Positions 9,218 through 18,330 of a stretch of DNA of 64,000 nucleotides are shown here, piece by piece. The number at the start of each line of letters is the position of its first letter. Position 1 is the first letter of the stretch. Below the pieces are notes generated by a model, which was not told where the DNA came from, ran no database searches, and worked only from the letters and a program-made list of their open reading frames with translations. The DNA comes from Bordetella pertussis 18323 (GTDB lineage: Bacteria; Pseudomonadota; Gammaproteobacteria; Burkholderiales; Burkholderiaceae_B). The translations under genes were made by a program, and so were the position numbers. The DNA lies in the NCBI RefSeq assembly GCF_000306945.1, contig NC_018518.1, positions 2,480,001 through 2,544,000 of the forward strand. Direction: 5' to 3'.

Positions 9218-12200
9218 TCAGAACCGGACTTTCAGATACAGCGAGCCGGTATTCTCCTTGTTGCCATTGCCGAACTGCCCTCCGTAGGCCAGGCCGAGCG
9301 CCGCGTTGCGGCCCACGTCCACTTCGGCCGCGAGATCGAGCACGGCCGCCTCCCTGGCCACCGGCGAACCCGCCACGGTGAACGCCGTGCCGCCGCCCTG
9401 GATGAACGCCAGCTTGCGGGTCGCGTCCACGTCGCCGTTGGCATGGCGCCAGCCCAGCCCGGCGCTCAGGCGCGTCTCGGTGGCGCCCAGCTGCAGCGCC
9501 GTGTTGCCACGCAGCCCCAGCGTGAACGTGGTGATCTGGTCGGTCTGGCCGCTGCCATGCAGCGCGGCCGGCCCGCCATCCTCGTCGAAGCTGTCGCTGT
9601 GGTTGTTGAACCAGGCCAGGCCGGCATACGGCTCGACCGAGCTGCTGGCGCCAACGGGCACCTGGTAGCCGAGTTCGGCGAACAGTTGCGTGGTATTGGC
9701 CTTGTAGTCGGCCTTCAGGGTCTGCGCGCCGCCCACATCCACGCTGCGTCGGCTGTCGATGTCGTGGTGCGTGTAGCCGACGCCGGCCAGGAAGTTCAGC
9801 TTGCCCTTGCCTGCCGCCCAGCTGTTGCCGCCGTAGAGCGCCGCCGTATAGCTGGTCACGTCCGAGCGCGAGTCCACCGCATCGGCCTTGATGCGGCCAT
9901 CGGTAAAGCCCAGCGCCCCGCCCACGCGCCAGCCCGCGCCCACCGCGGCGTCGCCGCCGATGAACAGGCCGGCGGTATTGCTCTTGGCCTTGGCCGCATT
10001 GTCCTTGGCGTCGAAACTGCTCCAATTGTCCACCACATCGGCCCACAGCGGATACGCGGCCGTGCCCGGCATGGCCGACGCGGCAGCCGGGCCCGCCGCC
10101 TGCGCCGTGGGCGCGCCGGCCAGCAGGCCGGCGCCCAGGTTGGCGCTCATGCGCCTGGCCACGGTGCGGTTGAGCAGCTGCGTGTTGCTGTAAAGCGCCG
10201 ACACCGCGCTGCCGTGCACTTCGCCGGACAACTGGTCCAGCGCGTCGGCCCGCTGGCCCGTGTCGCTCATCAGCATCACGGCGTCGGCCGAGGCGTTGCG
10301 CCCGGCCACCGACAGCGCGCCGTCGAGCACCGCGCTCTGGTTGCGGATCAGGCCGGCGCGCGCCGCCGCCAACTTGTCGGCGTCCGGCGACAGGCTGACC
10401 TGCGTGGCCTGGGCGCCATACTTGACCGGGTCCAGCTTGACCAGGGTGCTGGCCAGGCTCTCGTCCAGGCTCGCCGCGGCGAATTCGCCCACGATCTTGC
10501 CGGCCTCGGTCTTGATGATGGTGTAGTCGTGATTCAGCACATAGCCGCCGGTGCCGTTCTCCTGGCCCACCACCAGCGACACGCCCGCCAGGTCGACATT
10601 CCCGCTGCGCACCACCAGCAGGTCGGACTGGCCCTTGGCGTTGACTTCCGCCAGGTAGGTGGAGCCGCTGAGGGCCCCCACGCTGCCGACCGTCACGGTA
10701 CCGATGGAGTTGCCAGGCGCCAGGCTGGCGCCGGTCATCCGCAGCGCGCCGCCGATATCGAGGTTGCCGCCCAGGATCGCGCCGGATACGGCATCCGCGC
10801 CGCCGATCACGACGATGGGGGTCGTCGGCGAGCCGCCGCCCAGGCTCGAGCCGCCGGCCAGGCTGAGTCCGCCCGCGATGGCGGTCGGCGCGGAAGTGCT
10901 GAAGCGAAACGACGCGCCGTCGAGCCCTTGCACGCTGCCGCCGACCTGCGCCGGCCCGCTGAACGTGAACGCCGCGCCGCCCGCGCCCTGCACGTTTGCG
11001 CCGATGATGGCGGGTGCGTTGAAGCTGAGCGCGGTGCCCTGCCCCTCCGTCACGCTCTCGCCGATCGTCAACGGCCCATTGAAGGCGACCGAACCGCCCG
11101 GCAGCACCGCCAGGCTCTGCCCTATCGTGGTCGCGCCGCCGAAGGTCGTCTGGCTGCCGGCCCCCAGCGAGGAGCTGCCGCCTATGTTCGACACCCCCGT
11201 GAAGGTCACCGGCGCGCTGCCGCCTTCCAGCACCATGTCGCCGGCGGTGCTGAAGCCGCTGTGCTGGCCCGACTGGCTGCCGTTCACGATGGCGGTTGTG
11301 TCATCGATCACCAGGCCGGCCCACTGGGCGCCGCTCTGGACATCGACGATGGTAAGCGCCGAGGATTCCCGCGAGCCGTCGGCCGCGAGGTTCTCGATGT
11401 TGCCGGCCGCATACGAGCCGCTTTTCAGCGTCAGCGTCACCTGCCCCAGCTCGCCGCCGGCCACCCGGCGCACCAGCAGCAGCCGGCCGTCGTTGCGCGT
11501 CAGGTTGGAACCGGCGCCGACCACGATGGATTGCTGACGCGTGGCGCTGAGCGTGGACAGCAGCGATGGCCCGCTGGCGACGACCTCGACGCCATTGAGC
11601 GCCACGCTGCTGCCGTTGCTCACGCGCAGGCCGGCGGCGCCGCTGCCGGTGGTGCGGATGGAGCCGCCCGACATGTTCAACGAACTGCCGCCCTGCAGGT
11701 ATACGCCGTGCGCGTTCTTGCCGCTGGTCTGGATGGCGGTGTTGCTGACCTGCAGCACGCCGCCGGGGCTCAGCACCTGCGATTCCGTTCCCAGCCCATA
11801 GGCGTCGACGCCGCTGGTCGTGATGCGCGAATCGCGCAGCGCGATCGTACCGTCATCCGCGCCCATGGCGCCCACCGCATGCTCGCCGGTGGTATTGATG
11901 GTCAGGCCGACGGCGCGGATGCTACCCCCGAACTCGGCGCGCAGGCCGTCGGAATACGCGTCCGTGGTGCGGATGTCCGTCCCGTTGAGTTCGATCATGG
12001 TGCCGGAATCCAGGGACTGCACGCCATAGCTACCGCCGCCCACGGTCGCGATGCTGCCGCCGCTCACATTCACCAGTGCGCCGTATTCCGCGCGCACGCC
12101 CGGGGCCTCCCAGCCATTGCCGGCATCGGTGCGCACGCTCACCTGGTTCAGGTAGACGCGGGCGCCATCCGCGGCGTTGACGGCGCCCATCAGGCCGCCG

Positions 12201-12448
12201 CTGGCCGTCACGCTGCCTCCCTGCAGCGTGAATACGGCATTGCTGCCCTCGCCGTACACCACCCATTCCCGATTGGCGCTCAGGTTCGTGCCCGAATAAT
12301 GGGCGCCCGCCACCGGCTGTCCCGGCGGGCAGGCCCCGATACACTCCAGGCGGTTCTCCGCCGCGCCCGCCGCGCCGTACACGCCCAGCAGGGCCGCCGC
12401 CAGCGACGTGATGCGCAGGCCCATGCCTCGCGCGCTTGCTTGTGCCAT
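9218..12448 (-). CDS. Autotransporter (type Va) with pertactin-like passenger
   Basis: A 1076-residue classical autotransporter. A Sec signal (hydrophobic core ITSLAAALLGVYGAAGAA) occupies residues ~10-30. The passenger up to ~780 is a beta-helix built of repeats such as VNVSGGSIATVGGGSYGV and LNMSGGSIRTTGSGAAGL, with a pertactin-type C-terminal stretch (APGNSIGTVTVG, LLVVRSGNVDLAGVSLVV). The linker and ~280-residue beta-barrel follow (ALDQLSGEVHGSAVSAL, then barrel strands) and end in SLYLKVRF with the terminal Phe needed for outer-membrane assembly. Start is supported by AGGAGAGG upstream. The passenger contains Cys residues (ECIGACPP) at its N-terminus, unusual for autotransporters. It belongs with the Bordetella autotransporters, but I cannot name the allele. 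It is on the same strand as the invasin-like gene but separated by a terminator. Confidence 0.9.
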   Translation of the reverse strand: MAQASARGMGLRITSLAAALLGVYGAAGAAENRLECIGACPPGQPVAGAHYSGTNLSANREWVVYGEGSNAVFTLQGGSVTASGGLMGAVNAADGARVYLNQVSVRTDAGNGWEAPGVRAEYGALVNVSGGSIATVGGGSYGVQSLDSGTMIELNGTDIRTTDAYSDGLRAEFGGSIRAVGLTINTTGEHAVGAMGADDGTIALRDSRITTSGVDAYGLGTESQVLSPGGVLQVSNTAIQTSGKNAHGVYLQGGSSLNMSGGSIRTTGSGAAGLRVSNGSSVALNGVEVVASGPSLLSTLSATRQQSIVVGAGSNLTRNDGRLLLVRRVAGGELGQVTLTLKSGSYAAGNIENLAADGSRESSALTIVDVQSGAQWAGLVIDDTTAIVNGSQSGQHSGFSTAGDMVLEGGSAPVTFTGVSNIGGSSSLGAGSQTTFGGATTIGQSLAVLPGGSVAFNGPLTIGESVTEGQGTALSFNAPAIIGANVQGAGGAAFTFSGPAQVGGSVQGLDGASFRFSTSAPTAIAGGLSLAGGSSLGGGSPTTPIVVIGGADAVSGAILGGNLDIGGALRMTGASLAPGNSIGTVTVGSVGALSGSTYLAEVNAKGQSDLLVVRSGNVDLAGVSLVVGQENGTGGYVLNHDYTIIKTEAGKIVGEFAAASLDESLASTLVKLDPVKYGAQATQVSLSPDADKLAAARAGLIRNQSAVLDGALSVAGRNASADAVMLMSDTGQRADALDQLSGEVHGSAVSALYSNTQLLNRTVARRMSANLGAGLLAGAPTAQAAGPAAASAMPGTAAYPLWADVVDNWSSFDAKDNAAKAKSNTAGLFIGGDAAVGAGWRVGGALGFTDGRIKADAVDSRSDVTSYTAALYGGNSWAAGKGKLNFLAGVGYTHHDIDSRRSVDVGGAQTLKADYKANTTQLFAELGYQVPVGASSSVEPYAGLAWFNNHSDSFDEDGGPAALHGSGQTDQITTFTLGLRGNTALQLGATETRLSAGLGWRHANGDVDATRKLAFIQGGGTAFTVAGSPVAREAAVLDLAAEVDVGRNAALGLAYGGQFGNGNKENTGSLYLKVRF

Positions 12449-12729
12449 CAGACCTCTCCTCGTTTGCCGGGATTCTTGTGGAATGGAATAGGACCCCGTG
12501 CAAATTGATACAAATCAATTCAAATATGCCGAAATTTGTTAATAAATTTCGACTAACAGACAAACTGTAACGGCCGAAGGCGTACCGCGCGCCACCCATT
12601 TGGGGGGTGCCGGTTCGGTAAAAAACGGGCAGCACATGGCGCAGGCACGCGCGTGCGTCCGCCCCGCAGCGAACGCTAGGCACAGGGCGGGCAGGAGGAA
12701 ACAGGGGCCCGGCGCCGGACGGCCGGGCG
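12449..12729. promoter_or_regulatory. Upstream region of the autotransporter gene
   Basis: 12480-12575 is strongly AT-rich against a GC-rich background and probably contains the autotransporter promoter. Two AAATTT-centred motifs (GCCGAAATTTGTTA near 12528 and TAATAAATTTCGAC near 12541) weakly resemble BvgA heptad pairs but neither contains the full consensus. An unoccupied GCTAGG occurs near 12672. Nothing else is visible. Confidence 0.35.
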
Positions 12730-13557
12730 TCAGGGCGTCGCCGCCCTGTCCTGCAACAAGGCGCCCAGGCGCGGCAACACCCGTAGCGCGGTGGTGGTCG
12801 TGGCCCTCGCCACATCGGCGACAGCCTGGCCGCGCAGCGCGGCCAGTTCGGCGGCGATGCGCGGCAACTGGCCCGGCGTGTTGCGCCGCTCGGGTTCGTA
12901 CAGCCAGGCCGGCGGAATATCCGGGGCATCGGTTTCCAGCACCAGGTGGTCCAGCCCGATATCGGCCGCATGGCGCCGGATCTGCAGCGCGCGGGGATAG
13001 GTCATGGCCCCGCCCAGGCCCAGCGCGAAGCCTTGCTCGACGAAGGCGCCGGCCTGTTGCGCGCTGCCGTTGAAAGCGTGCGCGATGCCGCCGGGCACGC
13101 CCGGCCTGCGCCGCAGATGCTTGAGTAGGATGTCTTGCGAGCGCCGCACATGCAGCAGCACCGGCAGGCCGTATTCGGCCGCCAGGTCGAGCTGGGCGGC
13201 GTAAAAGCGCTCCTGGCGCTCGCGCGGGGCGCCGCTGGCGATTTCCGCCACGAAGAAGTCCAGGCCGATCTCGCCGATGGCCACGAAACGCGGGTCCGGC
13301 AAGGCGGATTCGATGGCCCGGCGCAGGCTGTCGAGATCTTCGTCGCGGGCGCGCGCCACGTACAAGGGATGGATACCCAGCGCATAGGCGCCGCTATCCA
13401 CGGCATGGGCAAGCTGGCGTACGGTTGCGAAGTTGGCGCGCTCGACGGCCGGAATCACGATGGCCTGCACGCCGGCCTCGCGCGCCGCGCGGGCCACCGC
13501 CATGCGGTCGGCGTCGAATTCGGCGGCATCGAGATGGCAGTGCGTATCGATCAGCAT
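12730..13557 (-). CDS. TatD-family metal-dependent deoxyribonuclease
   Basis: A 275-residue TIM-barrel hydrolase of the TatD family. It begins MLIDTHCHLDAAEFD with the HxH metal motif. AIGEIGLDFF carries the conserved Glu, LPVLLHVRRSQ the next His, GIAHAFNGS the following His, and VLETDAPDIPP the conserved Asp. All metal ligands expected of the family are present. Characterised TatD proteins are 3'-5' exonucleases on single-stranded DNA or RNA; YcfH/TatD subgroups cannot be separated with confidence here. The protein should be cytosolic. It lies 33 bp downstream of lolD on the same strand, an arrangement (lolC-lolD-tatD) common in betaproteobacteria, and may share that operon. Confidence 0.92.
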   Translation of the reverse strand: MLIDTHCHLDAAEFDADRMAVARAAREAGVQAIVIPAVERANFATVRQLAHAVDSGAYALGIHPLYVARARDEDLDSLRRAIESALPDPRFVAIGEIGLDFFVAEIASGAPRERQERFYAAQLDLAAEYGLPVLLHVRRSQDILLKHLRRRPGVPGGIAHAFNGSAQQAGAFVEQGFALGLGGAMTYPRALQIRRHAADIGLDHLVLETDAPDIPPAWLYEPERRNTPGQLPRIAAELAALRGQAVADVARATTTTALRVLPRLGALLQDRAATP

Positions 13558-13590
13558 GGCCGGGCTCCAGGGCCGCGCGACAGGCCGGCG

Positions 13591-14286
13591 TCAATCCGGC
13601 TGCAGGCGCCCGTTTTCCATGTGCAGCTGGCGATCGGCGCGTGCGGCCAGCTCCGGATCGTGGGTGACGATCACGAAAGCCGTGCCGGATTCGCGGTTCA
13701 CGCGCGTGAGCAGCTCGAACATATTGTGCGCCGTATGGCGATCCAGGTTGCCGGTGGGCTCGTCGGCCAGCACGCAGGCCGGCCGCGTCACCAGGGCGCG
13801 CGCCAGCGCCACGCGCTGCCGCTCGCCCCCGGACAGCTGGCCCGGAAAGTGCTCCTCGCGCGCGGCCAGCCCCACCAGTTCCAGCACTTCGCGTGCCTGG
13901 GCGCGCGCACGGTCGCGATTCTCGCGCCGCACGATCAGCGGCATGGCCACATTGTCCAGGGCCGAGAATTCCGGCAGCAGGTGGTGGAACTGGTACACGA
14001 AGCCGAGGCTGCGGTTGCGCAGCGCGCTCTTGCGCTTCTCGGACAGCCCCGCGGCGGGCACGCCGTCGACGCTGACCGTGCCGCTGGAGGGCACGTCCAA
14101 CAGGCCCAGGATGTGCAGCAAGGTGCTCTTGCCCGAGCCCGAGGCGCCGACGATGGCGACCATCTCGCCGCGCGCCACGCTCAGCGACACGTCGCTGAGC
14201 ACTTCGATGCGCGCCGGGCCTTCGTCGTAGACCTTGCCCAGGTGCTCGGCCTGCAGGGCCGGGCCGGTGTCGTTCGGCTCAGTCAT
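13591..14286 (-). CDS. lolD: Lipoprotein-releasing ABC transporter ATPase LolD
   Basis: A 231-residue ABC ATPase. Walker A is GASGSGKST, the Q-loop lies in [12 protein letters not shown], the signature is [15 protein letters not shown], Walker B is [12 protein letters not shown], and the switch His is in [10 protein letters not shown]. The [14 protein letters not shown] stretch is typical of LolD. It powers release of outer-membrane lipoproteins from the inner membrane to LolA. It overlaps the 3' end of the permease gene by 8 bp, which fits translational coupling within a lolC-lolD unit. Confidence 0.95.
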   Translation of the reverse strand: MTEPNDTGPALQAEHLGKVYDEGPARIEVLSDVSLSVARGEMVAIVGASGSGKSTLLHILGLLDVPSSGTVSVDGVPAAGLSEKRKSALRNRSLGFVYQFHHLLPEFSALDNVAMPLIVRRENRDRARAQAREVLELVGLAAREEHFPGQLSGGERQRVALARALVTRPACVLADEPTGNLDRHTAHNMFELLTRVNRESGTAFVIVTHDPELAARADRQLHMENGRLQPD

Positions 14287-15559
14287 GGCGCAGCACCTGT
14301 GCGGGTTGCAGGCGCGAGGCGCGCCAGCTCGGATACAGCGTGGCCAGCAGCGACAGCACCAGCGAGGTCAGCCCGATGGTGATGATGTCGTCCGCCTGCG
14401 GATCAGAAGGCAGCGCGCTGATGAAGTACACCTCGCGCGGCAGGAACTGCACGCCCAGCAGGCGTTCGATGAACGGCACGATGACGTCGACGTTGTAGGC
14501 GATGGCGATACCGCCGGCCACCCCCAGCAAGGTGCCGACCACGCCGATCAGCGCCCCTTGCACCAGGAAGATGCGCGCCACCTCGCCTGGCCCGGCACCC
14601 AGCGTGCGCAGGATGGCGATATCGGACTGCTTGTCCTTGACCGCCATGACCAGCGACGACAGCAGGTTGAACGCCGCCACCGCCACGATCAGCGCCAGGA
14701 TCAGGAACATCATGCGCTTTTCGGTCTGCACGGCCGCGAACCAGGTGCGGTTGTTGCGCGACCAGTCGGCCGCCATGACGTAGGGCGGCAGCACTTTGGT
14801 GAGCTCGGCGGCCACTTCGGGCGCGCGCTGCATGTCGGCCACGCGCAGCCGCACGCCGGCGGTGCCGCTTTCGCGGAACACCTTGGCGGCATCCTCGTCG
14901 TCGATGAAGACGAGGGTCGAGTCGTATTCGTAGTGGCCGGAGGAAAAGATGCCCACCACCGTGAACTGCCGCATGCGCGGCGCGAAGCCGGCCGGGCTGA
15001 TCGAGCCCTGCGGCGCCAGCATCAGGACCGTGTCGCCCGTCTTGACGCCCAGCCCATCGGCCAGGTCGCTGCCCAGCACGGCGCCGAACCCGCCGGCGAC
15101 CAGGTCGCTCAGCTTGCCGCTGACCATTTGCCGGGGGATATCCGACACATTGCCTTCGGTGGCCGGATCGATGCCGCGCACCTGCACGCCGCGCAGCGCC
15201 TGGCCGCGCACCAGCATGCCCTGCGCCGCCACGAAAGGCGCCTCGCCCTTGACCTCGGGGTTGGCGCGCGCGGCCTGCGCGAACTGGCGCCACTGCTGCA
15301 GCACCCGTTCGGGCGCCGCGCCCGGTATATAGAGTTCGATATGCGGCAACACCGACAGCATGCGGTCGCGCACTTCCTTCTGGAAACCGTTCATGACCGA
15401 CAGCACCACGATCAGCGCCGCCACGCCCAGGGCGATGCCGGCCATCGACGTGGCCGCGATGAAGGAGATGAAGCGATCGCGGCACCCGCGTCGCTGGCGG
15501 ATCCGGGCCATGCCCGCGTAGCGGGCGCCGATCCAGAGTTCATAGGGTATTTTCAGCAC
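14279..15559 (-). CDS. lolC: Lipoprotein-releasing ABC transporter permease LolC/E
   Basis: A 426-residue MacB/FtsX-type permease. The N-terminal MLKIPYELWIGARYAG and the first helix (FISFIAATSMAGIALGVAALIVVLSVMNGFQKEVRDRML) match LolC/LolE. A large periplasmic domain spans ~60-270, followed by three C-terminal membrane helices. The DIAILRTLGA coupling segment faces LolD. Only one permease gene is present here, as usual for many non-enteric proteobacteria in which a single LolF-like protein serves both roles, so the LolC name is by convention. The gene is divergent from the plus-strand gene at 15605, with only 45 bp between start codons, so the two promoters must overlap. Confidence 0.93.
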   Translation of the reverse strand: MLKIPYELWIGARYAGMARIRQRRGCRDRFISFIAATSMAGIALGVAALIVVLSVMNGFQKEVRDRMLSVLPHIELYIPGAAPERVLQQWRQFAQAARANPEVKGEAPFVAAQGMLVRGQALRGVQVRGIDPATEGNVSDIPRQMVSGKLSDLVAGGFGAVLGSDLADGLGVKTGDTVLMLAPQGSISPAGFAPRMRQFTVVGIFSSGHYEYDSTLVFIDDEDAAKVFRESGTAGVRLRVADMQRAPEVAAELTKVLPPYVMAADWSRNNRTWFAAVQTEKRMMFLILALIVAVAAFNLLSSLVMAVKDKQSDIAILRTLGAGPGEVARIFLVQGALIGVVGTLLGVAGGIAIAYNVDVIVPFIERLLGVQFLPREVYFISALPSDPQADDIITIGLTSLVLSLLATLYPSWRASRLQPAQVLRHD

Positions 15560-15604
15560 CTGCGCATTATGGCATTAACCGGCACGCGCACTACAATCGC
15601 CGCC

Positions 15605-16546
15605 ATGCTCATCGTGATCCCCGGCGCCCTGCCCGCAGCCGCCGTCGCGCCGGAACTGGCGCGCCTGCTGCCGCAGCACGCCCCCACCCTGCACGGCTGG
15701 CTGCAGGCCGCATCGGCCCGCGTCCAGGCCTTCGACGCCGCGCGCCAGGGCTGCACCCCCTTCGAGGGCTGGCAGCTCGAACAGGCCGGCTACCAACCCC
15801 AGCCCGGCCTGCCGTTGGGCGCCGGCCTCGGCCCGCTGCGCGCCGCCGGCGGTACGCCCGGCCAGCCGGTCTGGCTGGCCGACCTGGCGCACCTGATGTT
15901 GGGGGCCGACCAGGCCGCCCTGCTCGACCCCGCCCTGCTCGACCTGCGCGCCGACGAAAGCGCGCAGTTGTTCGAGGCGGCCGCGCCGCTGTTTGCCGAC
16001 AGCGGCTTCGGCGCCACGCCCATCGATGCGGCGCGCTGGCGCCTGACGCTGCCCGCCGGCATGGCGCCGCAAACGGCCAGTCCCGCGGCGGTGGCCGGCC
16101 AGCGGCTGCGCGCCTGGTGGACCCAGGACGTCGCCATGCGCCCGTGGCGCCGCCTGCTCAACGAAATCCAGATGGTCTGGTACGAGCATCCTGTCAATGA
16201 AGCGCGCGCCGCGCGCGGCGCCGCGCCGATCAACGCGCTGTGGCTGTATGGCGGCGCCACGCCGTGGCCGGCCGGCGCGCCGGCGCCGGCGCGAGTCTGC
16301 GACGAACTGGCCGCCACCCAGCGCGCCGGCGACTGGGCCGCCTGGCTCGACGCGCTGGCCATGCTGGACGCGGCGCAATTGGCGCCGCTGGCCGGCCCGC
16401 ACGGCCGGCCGGTCCAGCCCTTGCAACTGCTGCTGCTGGGCGATGACCGCCGCGCCGCCCTCACCCTCAAACCACGCGCGGGGCTGGCCCGATGGCTGCC
16501 CGCGCCCAAGCACAACTGGAACGCCTGGTGGTCTCGCCCCGTCTGA
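15605..16546 (+). CDS. Conserved hypothetical protein (phosphoglycerate-mutase-related regulatory type)
   Basis: A 313-residue soluble protein beginning MLIVIPGALPAAAVAPELAR. It contains conserved aromatic-rich stretches (WWTQDVAMRPWRRLLNEIQMVWYEHPVNEARAARG and INALWLYGGATPW) that I recognise from a betaproteobacterial family often annotated as a phosphoglycerate-mutase-like regulatory protein. No metal-binding or nucleotide-binding motif is evident, so I assign no activity. The gene overlaps the start of recJ by 55 bp in another frame, an unusually long overlap, and this association with recJ is typical in the group. The start at 15605 is the first ATG of the frame clear of the divergent lolC leader. 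Confidence 0.75.
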   Translation: MLIVIPGALPAAAVAPELARLLPQHAPTLHGWLQAASARVQAFDAARQGCTPFEGWQLEQAGYQPQPGLPLGAGLGPLRAAGGTPGQPVWLADLAHLMLGADQAALLDPALLDLRADESAQLFEAAAPLFADSGFGATPIDAARWRLTLPAGMAPQTASPAAVAGQRLRAWWTQDVAMRPWRRLLNEIQMVWYEHPVNEARAARGAAPINALWLYGGATPWPAGAPAPARVCDELAATQRAGDWAAWLDALAMLDAAQLAPLAGPHGRPVQPLQLLLLGDDRRAALTLKPRAGLARWLPAPKHNWNAWWSRPV

Positions 16547-18228
16547 TTATCCGTACTGCCGATCTGCAAGCCTGCCAGCACCTCGAAGCGGCCGGCATCC
16601 ACCCGCTGCTGTCGCGCCTGTGGGCGGCGCGCGGCGTCATCCACCCCGAGCAGACCCGTATGGCGTGGCCCGCGCTGCTGCCGCCCGACCGCCTGACCCA
16701 CTCGGCCCACGCGGCCGCCGTGCTCGCCGACGCCATCGAGCAGGGCAAGCGCCTGCTCATCGTGGCCGACTACGACTGCGATGGCGCCACGGCCTGCGCG
16801 GTCGGCCTGCGCGCCCTGTCGGCCATGGGCGCCGACGTGGATTTCCTGGTTCCCAACCGCTTCGAGACCGGCTATGGCCTCTCGCCGGCGGTCGTCGAGC
16901 TGGCCTGCCGCCATCGGCGCGGCAAGCCCGACATCATCATCACGGTCGACAACGGCATCGCCAGCGTCGACGGCGTGGCCGCCGCCAACGCCGCCGGCAT
17001 CGGCGTGGTCATCACCGACCACCACTTGCCCGGCGACACGCTGCCCGAGGCCCTGGCCATCGTCAATCCCAACCAGCCCGGCTGCGGTTTCGGCTCCAAG
17101 CACCTGGCCGGCGTCGGCGTCATCTTCTACATGATGCTGGCGCTGCGCGCCGAGCTGCGCCGCCGCGGCGTCTACGCGCCGGATGGCGGCCCGCGCCTGG
17201 ATGCGCTGTCCGACCTGGTGGCCCTGGGCACGGTGGCCGACGTGGTCAAGCTGGACGCCAACAACCGGCTGCTGGTCACGCAGGGGCTGCAGCGCATGCG
17301 GGCCGGCCGCATGCAGCCCGGCGTGCGCGCCCTGTTCGCCGTGGCCGGGCGCGAGCCGCGCACCGCCAGCGGCTTCGACCTGGGCTTTGCCCTCGGTCCG
17401 CGCATCAACGCCGCCGGCCGGCTGGCCGACATGAGCCTGGGCATCGCCTGCCTGACCACCGACGACGAGGCGCAGACGCTCGAAATGGCGCGCGAGCTCG
17501 ACAACATCAACCGCGAACGCCGCACCATCGAAGCCGAGATGCGCGACCAGGCGCTGGCCGCCATGGAGGCGCCCGACGCCGCCGCCGGCGCCACGGTATG
17601 CGTATTCGACCCCGGCTGGCACCAGGGCGTGGTCGGCCTGGTGGCCTCGCGCCTGAAGGAGAAGTTCTGGCGCCCCACGCTGGCCTTCGCCCCGGCCGGC
17701 GAGGACGAGCTGCGCGGCTCGGGCCGCTCGATCCCCGACGTGCATTTGCGCGACGCGCTCGACCTGGTGTCCAAGCGCCACCCGGGCCTGATACGCAAGT
17801 TCGGCGGCCACGCCATGGCCGCCGGCCTGACCCTGGGCAGCGGCGATTTCGCCGCCTTCGCCCCGGCCTTCGACGCCGCGGTGCGCGAGCTCACCGGGCG
17901 CGACCGCTTCGAGCCGCTGCTCGAAACCGACGGCTCGCTCGAAAGCGGCTACGCCAATGCCGAAGTGGCCGGCCTGCTGCAGCAGCAGGTCTGGGGCGCG
18001 GGGTTCGCCGCCCCGCTGTTCCTGGACGAATTCACCGTGCGCAGCCAGCGCCTGGTGGGCGGCAAGCACCTGAAGCTGGCGCTCGAGCGCGGCCACCAGC
18101 GCTTCGACGCCATCTGGTTCGGCCACGACCAGTCCCTGCCCGAGCGCATCCAGGCCGCCTACCGGCTGGAGCAGAACATCTGGAATGGCATGGTGTCGGT
18201 ACAGCTGGTCATCGAGCACGCCGCCTGA
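16492..18228 (+). CDS. recJ: Single-stranded-DNA exonuclease RecJ
   Basis: A 578-residue 5'-3' single-strand DNA exonuclease used in recombination and mismatch repair. The DHH phosphoesterase core carries motif I IVADYDCDGATA, motif II ITVDNGIAS, and motif III VVITDHHLPGD. The DHHA1 part follows, with FDPGWHQGVVGLVASRL and the GRSIPDVHLRDAL and KFGGHAMAAG motifs, then the OB-fold that closes RecJ proteins. Length is as usual for the family. It starts inside the preceding gene (55-bp overlap). An internal overlap of this kind implies translational coupling. Confidence 0.96.
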   Translation: MAARAQAQLERLVVSPRLIIRTADLQACQHLEAAGIHPLLSRLWAARGVIHPEQTRMAWPALLPPDRLTHSAHAAAVLADAIEQGKRLLIVADYDCDGATACAVGLRALSAMGADVDFLVPNRFETGYGLSPAVVELACRHRRGKPDIIITVDNGIASVDGVAAANAAGIGVVITDHHLPGDTLPEALAIVNPNQPGCGFGSKHLAGVGVIFYMMLALRAELRRRGVYAPDGGPRLDALSDLVALGTVADVVKLDANNRLLVTQGLQRMRAGRMQPGVRALFAVAGREPRTASGFDLGFALGPRINAAGRLADMSLGIACLTTDDEAQTLEMARELDNINRERRTIEAEMRDQALAAMEAPDAAAGATVCVFDPGWHQGVVGLVASRLKEKFWRPTLAFAPAGEDELRGSGRSIPDVHLRDALDLVSKRHPGLIRKFGGHAMAAGLTLGSGDFAAFAPAFDAAVRELTGRDRFEPLLETDGSLESGYANAEVAGLLQQQVWGAGFAAPLFLDEFTVRSQRLVGGKHLKLALERGHQRFDAIWFGHDQSLPERIQAAYRLEQNIWNGMVSVQLVIEHAA

Positions 18229-18330
18229 GGGCCGCCGCCCTTCTGTTACAAACCGCCCCGGCCGGCCGGGGCGGCGCCCGCCATCCACGCTAAAATAGGC
18301 AGTTTCGCCAAATAGCCATCAGGATCAATC

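Noticed and set aside
9053..12508. 1151-codon open frame on the plus strand
   Set aside because: It is the antisense of the autotransporter gene. GC-rich codon structure keeps the opposite frame open; the product has no domain and is Ala/Arg/Gly-rich.
15790..18288. 832-codon open frame on the minus strand
   Set aside because: Antisense of recJ and the gene before it.
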